A DNA stretch of 64,000 nt from Bryoerythrophyllum caledonicum (GCA_963971425.1 OZ020523.1:25153105-25217104); one strand, 5' to 3'. Positions 21,676 through 34,894 are shown, numbered from the stretch's first letter. The notes: generated by a model not told the origin, from the sequence alone. A program made the numbers and translations.

Positions 21676-24600
21676 CAGCCTTGTCCCTAACCCTTACAAT
21701 AAAACTTGGCCTTGTAATAATAGCGCCGGGCCTTCCTATTGGCCCTGCGGACGCACTTCCAACCTTGTTTCTTAACCTCTAAAGGACCAGAGTCTCCTTT
21801 GGGGGGATTTCACATTTTGGGCAGGTTCCTAAAATTCGAAAAAAAATCTTTTTTTTAAAAAACTTTTATTATAGATCGGCCCTGATAAGAGCTTCATGGA
21901 GGTATTTTTTAAAAAAAAATTGGATTTACGGTTTGAAAGTTAGTACCACCTATTGTCAAAAATGGGGAGGATGGGCAGCGTGGGCACCCTTGGGAACCAA
22001 TGAAATGCAAGTGTGAAAGAAGGGCAGTAATTAGGGGCACAAAGGGTGGAGAAAGGGTGGGGCAGCCCAAATCAAGGGGAAGAATAGTGGAAGGGAAGAC
22101 CTCACAAATTCCAAGAAAAGGGATAAATAGAAATTTTTTTAAAATAGCAAAAAGTGGTGCATGGCAGGGGTTGTGGGTACTGAAAGAGATGGCACGTGTG
22201 GGGAAAAAAATAAAAATAAAAATAAAAAAATGCCGCCTTGCAGTGGCGGGCCACCCCCGAGGAGCTGCACGGGTCCCGCACAGGGGAGTGGGTGAATGAC
22301 GTGGCCCTTCATTTCTTGAAGCGTCCCCATTTTGAAGCCCTGCCCTCACTTATAATATTTGAATAATTCAATAAATTCATTAAAATTAGAGATTTCACCC
22401 GTTTTAGAAAAAAAAATCTCTAAAATAAGTAAAAAAAAATTCCACAATTGAACCGTACAGATTTCTAAATTTGTAAATTCATATTTAGCAAATAATTTCT
22501 CACTTCATTTGTAGTCATTTGCATTGTTTTATACCCCCTTTCACTAAAGTATTTATTTGAGCATGATGTACCACTCGAAATGACCTCAAATTTTGCACAC
22601 ACTTAGCTAACATCATATTCTTTGTATTGGTTATGATTTCCAACACAATGTACTCTAAAAACTAGGAGATATGCTTAGTCAAAGTGAGCTGACTTTGTCG
22701 GGCAAGAGGGAAAAAAAACTACTTTGTGCACTTCAAACACTATAATCTTCACATCCGTGCGGTGGATTGCAACTAAAATTTTACAGGATTATTATACATG
22801 AGTCTAGTTTTAGATCTTACGGTTAAAAGTTGAAAATTCTTCTAAAAATTGTGATTATTGCGGCCATGTTTGACTATTGCAGTTTTGGACTAGTTTTGGA
22901 CAGAAAATGTCAAGGAACTTTAGGGGTTAATTTAGGGGACCTGCAGTCTGGTGTCTTTTATTGAATTTTCTGAAATCTTCAAACTGACTACAGAGCCTAC
23001 ATCTATAGGTTTACAATTGCTTCAGAGTATGCTGCAACCAGGTGGCTGCAAAGTGCCGCCCATGTGTCATCTAGCAACATATATATTTAGTCTAAGAAAT
23101 CACATGGCATAAGCAAATTTCAGTTTGGTGCAAAGTTTGGCTTCATAATAGATTATTGAGCACTCATATGGCTTTTCCACATGTATCCATACTCTGAATT
23201 TGGCTCTATTCAAAAGATTTTTCCACTATCGCAATACATAACCGCTCAGTTGCATTGGCCCATTGCTGGAAACACCTCTCATGTGGAAATTCCTTCAAAG
23301 AATACACGTTGTGAAAACATTCCAAGAACAACACCAAGGTGTCATCGAGTTCATTTTGAAGCCTGTCCTGTAAGAACTTAAGGGATGAGAAGGTCTGATA
23401 GACAATCCTGAATCTATACAAAACCCATCTTAGATTTATAAAAAAACCCATCCAGAACTATCATATCTGAGTACGAAATTCCAACCGAAAGGGGGCGATG
23501 AGTATCATAGATTTTAACCTACAAAACAAGAAAGGTAATTGAACACCAAAATGCACATGAATACAAGAGCAAAGAAATATGAAGCTGAAGAATCATAAGG
23601 GTGAAAAGTAAGATCTGCTTTGACAAGCCAGGTGTGTGCCATTTTAGCTAGCATGAAGGATGCCATCCTCCATGGCCCACCTCCACAGAATTTACTACAA
23701 TTTAGTTCCACTCTAGATGCATGATCCTCCAAACCATATACTTGTGTGTGTTGGCAATTGGACATTAATGTAAATCTTTGTAGAACCAATGAGGCACTAT
23801 ATATAAACCCTAGTTCATTATGCTCGGCACTAAAACCTCCAAATCTAATGTAGATGATGGCTTCCAAAGCCCACAAGACATGAAGAAATGGCATTCAATC
23901 CAACAATCGTGACATTCAAGTGGCAACACAAGAAGGGTTATGCTTAGAATGTGGTGCAAGTATGGCTTCAGGTTGGATCTCTTCATACCCCCAGATCAAG
24001 AATAGGTGGCACCAAGATGTAGAAGATGTTTTCTTACTTAGTACATGTATGGCTAAGCCATACAATTGAGAGACACATGGCTAGCATCCAACGGTGGATT
24101 TTTCCATTTTCTTAACAAAGGCCTGATACACCAACATATATTTTGGTGTTTTTAGGCATTAACCCCTAAGGTACCAAGGCAGTTTTACACCGAAAACACT
24201 TCAAAATTAAAGGATTCTAGTGCAATGAATAAAGAAGGTAACAAAAACTTTGATTTTTAGTTCTGACCGTAGGATCTCAATAAAGGCTTATTAAGTAATA
24301 CATGCTCAAAATTTCATAAACTTTGACCGCACGGATTGAAAGAATATAGTGTTTGAAGTCAAGCAAATGGTTCATTTTCTTCCCTGCGTTTAGTGGATCA
24401 GCAGACTTTAACTTCACTTGGTGTCAAAAAATTTCACTACACAAGGTCTAAATCTATTACCATCTTGTTAAGCATGATGTTAGCTCCTTACACACCAATT
24501 TTTAGAGGTAGAGACGGGGTGTAGCATATTCAAAACAAGTGTGCAAGGAGTGGAGGTTCGAAATTTGTTAATTCACACTTTAATTTTTTTTGAACTTAAT

Positions 24601-26310
24601 ATGTTTTTGATTGATAATCGAATGGTTAATAAGAAGGTTTACATTACATATTGTTGTGGAAAAAATAAAAAGTGAAAAATATGAAGATCTCTAGGTTTTA
24701 TGTGGAAAAGAAGAAGTTTTTTTGGTACCTTGCCCGACAATGAGTGACAATGTGTGAAAATGTTTGACTTGGGTTGGTATGCTATTTTTCACTAAAGACA
24801 AGAACTTTTTTTTGACAACATGAAGGGAAATAATATTACTTGTGAGTACTGAAAATCTCACATTCAATAGAGTGTCCTATCAAAAGTTTTTGGAGGTGCC
24901 CGAGGTGCCCGCCCTCCCCATTTCAAATTCAAAACCCTATAACTTTTTCATCAAATGTCCAATTTAGGAAAAAATTGTTTTCCCACTGAGCTCTTGGTAA
25001 TGTCTTTCTAGAGTAAAAATTTCAAAGTGGAATGTTGGAAATTGACACCATAGGAACCTGACCGATTTTTCAAAAAGCCAAATTTGGACACTTGGTCCTT
25101 TGGGGTTAAAATGCCTTAAAAAAAACCCTGTTGCGGCTCCTTCTAAGAAATTTCGAGTTTATTTTTCTAATCAGTGACCTCAAATTAGTCGAGGGTCCAT
25201 TTTGTTAATTTTAGACAACTTAATCATCATTTTAATTTTTTTAGTTTTTTAGTTTTCTCTTATATCAACAATAAAAAAATAGGGGCTTTTTGCCCCGCCA
25301 ATGGTTGCCCGCTTGGGGGCCCACTCGTCATTATTATGAGGGCGAGGTTTATCGTCAGGGTGTCCCTGGTGGCGCTACAAAATGGCATCCCCGGGAAAAT
25401 GGGGGAAACCCGGGCAGAATGGCAGAATGGCGGAATCAGTGAAACTGTTTTGGGTGTATTTTAGCTTTTTTGCTACACTGTTTCAACCCTTGCTAATTGA
25501 TACAGAGGAAATTTTTTTAAATAAAATATGATTTGCCTAATATCCGGCACTCATTTTCCCGCAAGAGCCTCAATAGTAGCCGAGGTAGGGTTTTATAGTC
25601 AAAAATAAATAAATTTAGCTATTTTCAAATTTCAAAATCCAATATGCAACTAAATATGTAGGCCAATTTTTTTGTATTAATAGAGAAAAACGTAAAAGAG
25701 AAAAAACTTAGCATCCCCATGCCAAATCTCCTCTAAACTCAGGGTATGCTCCAGGTTTAGCATACTTTGATGTGTACTGGAAAAAAAAAGCTAGGGTCTA
25801 CTATATTTTGGGTAAGTAATCGAGGGTCTGGGAGTTGAGGTAGAGGAACCAAAACCGGTGAAAATTTGGTGATTTCTATATGTAGCACTGGGCCCAAAAA
25901 AGGAGATTTTTTTTCTCAAATGAAGAAGAAGAAGAAATGATGAAGAATGTAAGTTGTTTTGTATTTTTATTCCATGTAAAAAATTAGTTATAATTTTTCA
26001 AAGTGGAAAGTAAGTTAGTAGCCTATAGTGGTTTCATAGGCTCATCTTAAGCAGATAATAGGGTTGTTCTAAAACCAACAATGGGCTGATCCATCAATAT
26101 ACAAAAAATAGAACACATGCAAGAAGCTGATTGGTTGATGTCGAATCTCAAAAAAATAACCATTTGGGTTAGACACTTAACCGATTTAGAGCAGTCGAGT
26201 CCACCAGAGTAGGGTCTTAACCGGTTTTGGTTCCTCTACGTTAGGCTCTAGGTTTTATCGCAGCCATGGAGAACATGGAACCTGATCAGTGTCCACCATA
26301 TTTATCATCA
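21676..26310. other. Intergenic DNA with scattered transposon remnants
   Basis: No gene is supported. A run of AATAAAA units lies at 22206-22228. An element-type end, CTTTAGGGG before TTAA, lies at 22918-22930. The reverse-oriented start (TTAA then CCCCTAAGGTACC) is at 24159-24175. Both match the ends of the 42.5-kb element. A perfect 20-bp inverted repeat at 25840 and 26220 is listed separately. Short open frames at 23.2-23.9 kb have no motif. Confidence 0.45.
25840..26239. mobile_element. 400-bp MITE-like element with perfect 20-bp inverted ends
   Basis: GTAGAGGAACCAAAACCGGT at 25840-25859 is repeated exactly in reverse complement at 26220-26239. The 360 bp between are AT-rich and non-coding. 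Size and ends fit a miniature inverted-repeat element. No target duplication is obvious, so the superfamily is unassigned. Confidence 0.55.
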
Positions 26311-26345
26311 TCATATTACTAAAATCATAAGCCCCTCCAAAAGTC

Positions 26346-26815
26346 AGTTGTACTTTTACTTTTACTTCTACTTTTACTTTTACTTCTACTTCTACTTTTG
26401 CTTTTACTTTTATTGTAGCTTTTTAGAGAGCCGTTTTGAAATTTGGACGTTGAATTTGTGGGTGTATGCAATTTCAAGTGTATGTTATAATTTGTGCTTA
26501 CCCAAAACATACATGAAGCTCTTGATTACAATTTTGAAGCTCTTGAATATACTTTTGAGTTGTGAATTGAAAATTGCAAATTGTGAGTTATGAAATTGAA
26601 AATTGTGAGTTGTGAGTTATGAAATTGAAAATTGTGAGTTGTGAGTTGTAAAATTGGAAGTTGGAAGTTGGAGTTTGGAGTTGGAGTTGGTTGATGTCAT
26701 CTTGGAGGTTGGAAGTTGAAAGTTGGAGCAAAGTTGTGGACATTGTTCAAAAATTTTGAGGTGAGATTGCAATCTTTCAAATTGTGAATGTGAGAAAATT
26801 TGGGTCATTTTTGGT
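26346..26815. repeat. TTTTAC microsatellite and GTTGTGAGTTG degenerate repeats
   Basis: 26346-26415 is a degenerate (CTTTTA)n tract with CTT interruptions. From 26440 to 26815 the sequence is built of GAGTTGTGAATTG- and GGAAGTTGGAGTTG-type units. The second block is also found at 10140-10480 in the other Helitron, in the same orientation, so it belongs to the family's 5' subterminal region. Confidence 0.65.
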
Positions 26816-27654
26816 TGTGGGTATTAAAAAATTCAAGTCTTTAAACACTAAACTTTCAAATTGATTTGAAATTTGATAGAAAACGCAACAAATAACAAAG
26901 CAATAAAAAACTTGGAAAAATGATTAGCTGTTGTTCGCTGTTTGTGCAGCTCAAAACAATAGCTTTTCCTTTTTATGTTTTTACTATTTTTTTATTTTTT
27001 TTGGTTGGTTGGGCACAGTTCTGCACACACCACAGGGAAAAATTTAAATTTTGAATTTTAAAATTTTAAAATTTTAAAAAAAATATTTAATTATTTTTTA
27101 ATTTATAGTTGGGCACAGGACTATAGTGTGCATATTGCAGAAATTTTTCTTAAAGTTTTTTTTTAAAAAATAAATGTAAGGGAAAGTGGGGGTTTTATGA
27201 AATTGTTGAATAAGTTCAAAACCAAATTATTATTTTTGCTTAGACTTGTAGTGCATCGGGGGTAAACTTTTTGGAGTGGAGTCAACTTTTCATCAAAAGG
27301 AGCAATTTTTTTGGAGCAAAGCTATCTGAGGTACTATCAAGAGCCTTTTGTGAGTTTCGGATTGGTTTTGGTTTTCTTATTTAGTACTCAGTTTGGTTTT
27401 TGTTAAATTCTTCATTTTTAATTTTTTAAAATTTTTGTGGAGTTTAAGATTTCGGGTAGGATTTATGATAGACTCTTCATTTAGAATTTACGATAGGATC
27501 TTTATTATCCTATCCTAAATTCAACAACCGCTAGAATGGCTTGTGCTTTGTCTACCATTGATAATTTTGTTGATGTCAATGTTCATAGTGTTGGATCAAT
27601 GTACAGTACATTCAATGTCCAAAATGTTTGGCATTTTGTTTAAAAAAAGAAAAG

Positions 27655-30333
27655 AATACCATTAGTTGTTATAATGGCAAAATTGCCAATGAACATATTA
27701 ATCACCCTATGGTCCATTCAACGCTCAACGAGCTTTATATGGGCACATCACCTAAATCTCAAGAGTTTCTCAAATCCATTTGAAAGTATAATCAAGCTTT
27801 TGCATTTACAAGCATGCGAAGTAAGTTTCCGTCCGGCCAAGTTGAAGGTAGAGGGGTATATACTTTTTGTGTAAATGGAGAGTTATGTCATCATATTGGA
27901 GCTTTACAGCCCGATTTAGACTAAGGTGTTAGGTTTGCACAAATTTATTTCTTGGATGATGATTTACAGACAAACCGCCGTATGGAGATTTTTGATGATC
28001 TTCATTGTGATATAGTTAATAACATTCAAGAAGTTTTGAAATCCATTAATGCGTTGGTTCGTGGTTTCAAGTCTTCGCGTGATGTTCTTCAAAGGGGACA
28101 AAACATGGGACTTCGCATCTCTGGTGAAGTTCCTTTTGGAGAACATCCCCGTCGATATAATCGCCAAGTAGTTCCAGAAGTTGCTGCTATTGATCTTGAC
28201 GAACAATACTTGAATTTTGGTAGAGATATTATTCTTCACCAACATGGTGGACATTTGCTACGTATAAAAGAAGTTCATCCAACTTACGATGCTTTATCCT
28301 ATCCTTTGTTGTTTTTTGACACACAATGTGGGTGGTCACCGACTTTTTAAGCAGATACTAGAGTGACTTTAAAGTCATATGTCCAATATTTGCTTCAAAA
28401 GCGGCCGGAATCTAATGTATTACATAAGGCTGGTAGATTATTCCAACAATATATAGTGGATCAATATCTACGTGTAGAACATGAAAAATTATTTTTCATT
28501 GGACATCATCAAACCGAACTTCTTACAGAATGCTACCAAGGAGTCGTAGATGCTTTACAGGGAGACAATATGGGACGCATCGGACGCCGTATTGTCTTAC
28601 CTATAACATTCATTGGTTCCCCCCGATACATGCAAAAACTCTTTCATGATAGTATGGTTTTGGTTAGAGTTTTAGGAAAACCCGATATGTTTGTAACAAT
28701 GACATGTAATCCGACCTAGCGTGAGATTCTTGATGAGCTTGAGCCAGGTCAAAGTCCTCCTGATCGTCTTGGTATTGTCGTGCATATTTTTGAGCTTAAG
28801 CCAAGAGCGTTGAAGGATGAGATTACAAAGAAGAATGTCATGGGAGAGACAATTGCTTTTCGTTACGCTATTGAGTTTAAAAAACGTGGTCTTCCTCATG
28901 CACACATTCTTCTTTGGTTGAAAGACAAGGTCAATGATTGTGACCTTGTAGATAAGATAGTATGTGCGGAGATTCCCGATTTAGAGAGCCAACCGCAGTT
29001 GTATGCCGCTGTTGCCAAGCACATGATGCATGGACCATGTGGTTTGGACAATCCCAATTGTCCATGCATGGAAGACAATAGATGTACAAAAGGCTATCCG
29101 ATACAAGCTCGAGATATCACTGAGGTGGATGGTGACATTCATATTTTATATTGTCGTCGAAACCACAATCAATATATTGAGAAATGTGTATGAGGACAGA
29201 TTGTCCGTTTAGACAATCGATGGGTTGTGCCATACAATCCATATTTGATAGGTCGGTTTAATTGTCACATTAATGTGGAAATTTACAGTTCGGTAGAAAC
29301 TGTCAAATACCTCCACAAGTATATTTTTAAAGGTCCAGATCGTGGAGTTGTGGAAACGGATGAAGTTGTAGATGAAATTAAGGATTTCATGGAGGGCCGT
29401 TATATGGCCGCTCAAGAAGCATGTTGGAGGCTATTTGGTTTTAAAACTAACAATAAGAGCCATAGTATTTGTCGTTTACCGGTTCACCTACCTGGTCAGC
29501 AATATGTTATTTTTGAGGAAGGAACATCTTTGCACTCGGTGATTGATCAAAATGTTGAGACCAAACTCACCAAGTTTTTTGAGCTCAATTGTCGCATTTG
29601 TGCTTTAATTGATTCTGGTAATCAAGGCAATCATATGCTTCTTCGTTACATGGATCTTCCACTCTATAACAAGTGGGATGTGAGGAATAACATGTGGGAA
29701 ATAAGACAATGTAAGATAAAAGTTTTTTGTTAGATAATTATGGTTCCCGTAGGTACCGAAGTATTTTACTTGCGTTTGTTATTGACTCGTATTGAGGCAC
29801 CAACTTCATTTGAGGACCTATTTTGTTTTCATGATACGGTGTATCCAACGTATAAAGCCGCTTGTATTGCAAGAAGTCAATTACAGGATGATACTCAGTG
29901 GCAAAATTGTTTGCAATAGGCAATTGTCATTGCGTTGCCTAAAGAAATTAGGCGGTTGTTTGCAACACTTCTTGTGTTTGAACAACTGGTAGATCCTCTT
30001 AGTTTACTAAAGGCACATCTTGACGCTATGTCTGATGATTGGTGCAATGATCAAAATTGCTATTGCGAAGCGATCTTGTCCATTGAAGAATATTTGTCAT
30101 CATCAGATAAACATCTTACAGATTTTTTTAATATCGAAGAATTGAATGAGTTTGGTTATCCAAACATTGTTGATATTGGCGGTGATGCCAATGACAACAT
30201 TGATTTTGATAACCAAAATATTACTAATCTAGAAGAGGATGTAGATAGGCTCAACGAAGAGCAAAACATTGTTTTCAATGCGGTAACTACTGCCGTTTTG
30301 AATTCTGATTCTCCAAAAAGCTATTTTTTTTAG
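27655..30333 (+). pseudogene. Helitron Rep (HUH nuclease) region of RepHel
   Basis: One frame carries, in order, the N-terminal Helitron domain (CYNGKIANEH, then YNQAFAFTSMR, GVYTFCVNGELCHH), the HUH motif in RGLPHAHILLWL, a Cys-rich CGLDNPNCPCMEDNRCTKGYP segment and the tyrosine region VKYLHKYIFKG. This protein nicks and strand-transfers one DNA strand during rolling-circle transposition. In-frame stops lie at 27781, 27922, 28348, 28717, 29191, 29731, 29917 and 30331. The one at 28717 (CNPT, stop, REI) replaces a conserved Trp, so TGG became TAG; most others fit C to T. The HUH histidines and the Tyr motif are themselves intact. Confidence 0.8.
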
Positions 30334-31675
30334 ATGGTCCTGGTGGTACAAGAAAGACATTTTTGTATAATACCATACTAGGTTATCTCCGTGGTCGTAG
30401 TGTCAAGTCTATGGCAATGGCAACAAATGGAATTGCGGCATGCCTTTTGAATGAAGGGCAAACGGCACATTCATCTCTTGTTATACCATTACAATTGCAT
30501 GATGCATCAATGTGTAGCATTAGTGCTCAATCTACATTAAGTCAAAGCTTACGTGAAATACAATCGATTGTACTTGATGAAGCTTGTGCGGGGCATTGGT
30601 TTATGTTTGAAGCTATAGACAGATTGTTGCGAGATATACGTGGTGTAGATAGTCCAAATGGCAGTGTTGTAGTTTTATATGGCGGTGATTTTCACCAAAT
30701 TTTGCTTGTAATTGTACGTGGAGGTCGCAAGCACACTGTTCAAGCTTGCTTGCGATATTCATATCTATTTCCACTAATGCAACATTTTCATTTGACCACT
30801 AACATGCGTTTGCAAAGTCAACGAGACTTTCAAAAGTTTTTGTTAGATATTGGTGAGGGCAAAACCAATTCAAAGGTAGATCCACCGCTAGGATTAGTTG
30901 CTCCTGGAAATTCTTTAGATAGTCTCATTGATGCTATATTTGATGATCCGGTTGATTTTCTGAGCGAGTTATTTTGGCCGTCCGAAATGATGATGCCCAA
31001 GAAATCAACCGAAGAATCACCAATCGCATACCTGGTGATGTACATCAATGTTTTAGTGCTGATTTTGTCCACGAAAATGATTAGCATGCCCATCATTATC
31101 CAGTAGAGTTTTTGAATTCTTTACAATTGAGCAGTTTGCCTCCTCACCAATTAAGTCTTAAATGTGGCCAATATTTGATGTTGCTAAGAAACTTGAATCC
31201 GGCAAAAGGTTTGTGCAATGGTAGTCGTTTGCATCTTTTGCATGTGTCTCCGAGTGTATTTCTATGTGAAATTGTAGAAGGATCCTATCGTAGCCAAGAG
31301 GTATTGATTCCTAGAATCACACATCATTGTAATGATAGCCGCTTGCCATTCACACTTTGCCGGAGACAATTTCCTGTCACTGGTGCTTTTGCCATGACAT
31401 TTAACAAATTGCAGGGCCAATCGTATGACCGAGTCGGCATTTATCTTCACAATGAAGTATTTAGCCACGGTCAATTATATGTGGCTTTGTCTCGTGGTAG
31501 ACATCCTGCAAACATTAAGGTTGCCAATGACAACAACGAAGCCGTGGAAACGGTGAAAAACATTGTTTATCATGAGGTTTTTACACAACATTGTCATATA
31601 AATTCCTATACTTATTTACACCTCAATTTGGTGGATGGAAAAGTTAAGAGTTTGAAACAAACTGTGCATGTTTAG
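30324..31675 (+). pseudogene. Helitron Pif1-like helicase region of RepHel
   Basis: It continues the Rep region after a frame slip in a run of eight T at 30324-30331. The new frame reads FLDGPGGTRKTFLY (Walker A; the usual GTGKT Gly is Arg here), IVLDEACAGHW (Walker B), GGDFHQIL and TTNMRLQ. A second slip near 30961-30970 moves to the frame of LAVRNDDAQEIN, which meets TAG near 31076. It then gives the C-terminal helicase motifs [13 protein letters not shown] and [16 protein letters not shown] before the natural stop at 31673. The protein would unwind DNA during transposition; this copy cannot make it. Confidence 0.8.
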
Positions 31676-32403
31676 GGTTCATGCACGTTTTGGCGACGTT
31701 CTCTTCCATCCAACTATATTCTTTAGGTGCTCATCATCATGTCATTGTCTCAATTGAGACATTTTACAATATCAATAAATACAACCAAATCATTCTACAA
31801 GCATTTTTGCTATCCATTTATGGATGCCTCTGCATTTCAATGTATGCATGTTTGTATCAATAATTGTATACACTTCATTGAATAAAGTTGTTATGGATAT
31901 TCAAAACCGAGTAAAAATGCCCTAGCAATCTACCTACAAAGTTAGGCATTGAACTTCATTAAAAACATTTATAAACACTCACAAAAATGTGGTTTTGGAA
32001 AAACCTTCTACACAATTTTATTTTCTTTCTACTAGACTAAACCCCCCTAGAGAGCCCAAATCCAAAGTCCGAATTCAAAAATAATGATTATTTTGGGAGA
32101 TATTAACTCACTAATAATAGATACTGCCTAAATTACAGTTTCATCCACTGCGGAGAAAAAACAATCCGTATATGAAAAAACAGTCCGTGGATGAAAAACA
32201 AACCGCGGATGACTATGCCTAAGTGCTAAAAATCATTACTAACACTAATAACTAACACTTAGGGTTTGTAACACTCTCCTTCTTTATTCTTCCAATTTTC
32301 TATAAATTTTTTAAATGAATGATTTTTATCTGTACCTTGTAATATAGAAAATGCATTAAAAATGGTTTGTCTAATGCATTGCAAAGCAAGCGCCAACCGC
32401 TAG

Positions 32404-32809
32404 TTTTTAATAAAAAATCAGCACACGAGCTGCTTGCACCTTGCAATACCAAAAACAAATATAAATCCCTAGAGCTCCGCGCAGGAGCTGACACATAGAA
32501 TCTTGAGCTTGCATGTGGAATCGGACAAGTTGTAATTCGTACTAAATCTAGGTTCTACGCAATGACTTTTATCTGCTTGAATTCTAGGGCAATCAATTAC
32601 AATTATATCTAAAATCACACAGTACACGGTTAACACAGCATCCCCGTGCTGTCTCTTATACGTTTTTCTCTACTTACTTCCAAAAAAAACTTTGCCTGCA
32701 GCGCTATAGAATAAGAAAAAAATGTAGTGCCACTTGCACCATGTCTTAAATTAGTAAATCTTAGATAAAACAAATTCCACTAGGCGGAATGACTGAATGG
32801 CAAGGCAAC
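32404..32809. other. Intergenic DNA, nothing recognised
   Basis: About 400 bp of ordinary AT-rich sequence lie between the Helitron 3' end and the right inverted-repeat arm. No ORF, repeat or motif can be supported. Confidence 0.5.
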
Positions 32810-34056
32810 CAGTTCGTACATGAACTGAGTCAACAGAGTTCGCATGCATAGCACGTACGCAACGCAAATGTAGATCGAGCTGCATGGTCGGCCCGTACCA
32901 TGAACAACGAAAGCGAGCACACAATAATTCAACTTATAGATTCACAATGCTACCCAATCTAAGCGTAGTTATTGCAGAGATTCCCGCATCACTGCAGCTC
33001 TTTGAACCGGCCACCGGTATATGGTAGGTTATTTTATTGTCTGTGACATTCCTGGAGGCTGGCACGTTAGCGCATGGACAGCTGAGACGGGTACGTGTCA
33101 TCCACGACGATGTTTTGCACAACATCTTCCTAGTTCATTCGGTGTTCTTTCTCTTTCCTTATTGTGTCTTCCTTCGAACAACCAACCAGCCTTGAAATCG
33201 AGGACTGGCTGGGGCACATCTCCGCCCTCCATTTCCCAGATCGGATCTAGACCGTCCATTTGGGGTCGAGGGCCCAAGGCCCAAGGACCAATGCTTAAGA
33301 ACCAAGGTCCGACGTGGGGTCTTGGGCCAGCCTCCAGGGATATGTGGGTTTGGACATTGGCGTTTTATTTTTTGTTTTGTATTTTCACTTATTTAATGAA
33401 GTTCATGAAAATTGAAAATTTATGATTTTAGAATAAATTCATAATTTCATTCAATCTCATACTAAATTACATTAAAAGTACTACAATACATTTTGAATTA
33501 GATCTTAGTGCCCTAATGAAAACTACTAGGATACACTTTGAATATGTCCCTAGTGTAAAATTACATTCTAATGAATTATATAATTTGAGTGTCTTGAATG
33601 CAAAATTTGTTCGTTATGTTCTTGATGTCCTTGATGTGTGATTATGTTAAGGGCATTTTGAATTAGATTTTAGTGTCCTTAATGTAATTCAAAATGAATT
33701 TAGCATATGCTAATTAAAAATTTAGAATTTAAGTATAAATTCATAATTATATTTAATCATATACTAAATTACGTTGAGAAGACTAAAATTTATTTTGAAT
33801 TTAAGAATAGCTTTAAAAAAATAAAGATTTTATAGTTTCTTAATTACATCAAAAAAATAATCAATTCATAAATTACCAAGGTTTGGGGATTTATAAATAT
33901 TATGATAAATCCTCATAGATAAATTAAACATATTATATCCTCAAAATCAATATTTGAATAAACAATTATAGACATTTAATGCTTATATACAATTTATTCA
34001 TTTTGTTTAACAAAGTTACTAGTATCAATAACAATTTTGTTTGTTTGTATATGTGT
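32810..34056 (-). repeat. Right arm of the 1.25-kb inverted repeat
   Basis: Reverse-complement match of 20424-21675, with single-base changes and small indels (for example near the GCATGCATAGCACG segment). The inner edge is the same near-palindrome around GTTCGTACATGAAC. The arms lie 11.1 kb apart, of which 6.1 kb is the Helitron. Confidence 0.75.
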
Positions 34057-34102
34057 TAAAACATACTTTCATTTAATTATGCAATCTTCAAATTAAGATT
34101 CA

Positions 34103-34190
34103 AGCATTGAATCTCCAATGTAGCTAATGTGATTAGCCACTAAGTCTTATAAGTTTAGTTAGTCACATTAGCTACATTGGAGCTTTAATG
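34103..34190. repeat. Long hairpin (small inverted-repeat element)
   Basis: CTCCAATGTAGCTAATGTGA at 34113-34132 pairs perfectly with 34163-34182 across a loop of about 30 bases. Pairing continues outward with a few mismatches (CATTGAATCT against CATTAAAGCT). It is a miniature foldback element or could form an RNA hairpin. No transcription signal is visible. Confidence 0.65.
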
Positions 34191-34894
34191 TTTAAAATTT
34201 CATCATTAAAAAAAATTTATTTAGGATTATCATCACTAATATACGATGTGATTTATTTTACACATATTATACGTGATGAATCTAAATAGTAACTTGAAAG
34301 AGAAAATGTCAAAAATATTATACATTTATAATGAAAATAATACAATAGAGTAATTATAATAGGTTAGTAGAAATTACTACCTTTTTATAAAACTCTATTA
34401 TATAATGGTAAATAACATAATTATAGGGCTCAAAGTATACGAAGCCTTTTTCAAAGCTACAACCTTACTTCTATTTTGCTAATAAATATTCAACTTCTTG
34501 AAAAACAACTCCACATCTTGTTCACCTTCACATCCACCATTCTCTAGTGCCACTTTATTACCACCTTTTGCAATCACATATTGGCAATTGTGACACTCAA
34601 TACGTGTTCTTCCATCAAAAAAATATTGAGTCCTTCATATTCCGGACATTATTCTCGACATAACTTTGGCAATCTCGCCCTTGTGTGTTTTTTTTAAACA
34701 ATGAGTCTTCAACGCTGTACTGTAATTCCACCATCCAGTACTAGTAATTGAGGTACATATTCTTCTCCTCCACGCCCCTCTTCATAATTCAGTTTTCTTT
34801 TTTTCTTCCTTTGGCTAGAATGTCCAAGCCTTGTATTTGTGACATGAGCTTGGATAGGGGTAATACTTCCACCTTCTCTAGGCAACGGAATTTG
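34191..34894. other. AT-rich intergenic DNA
   Basis: No gene is supported. The last part (34740-34895) can be read on the minus strand as a low-complexity extension beyond the stop of the transposase remnant, but without a motif. Confidence 0.4.

Larger units (their letters stand above)
26311..32403 (+). mobile_element. Autonomous-type Helitron (decayed)
   Basis: The 5' end TCATATTACTAAAATCATAA follows an A. The 3' end is a hairpin (GCATTGC-AAA-GCAAGCGC), then CAACCG, then CTAG before T. Both ends match the 1.06-kb copy at 9933-10994. Inside are a TTTTAC microsatellite, the degenerate GTTGTGAGTTG block and a Rep-helicase gene on the plus strand. Length is 6,093 bp, normal for an autonomous Helitron. 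It lies between the arms of the 1.25-kb inverted repeat and so may be nested within that structure. Confidence 0.75.
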
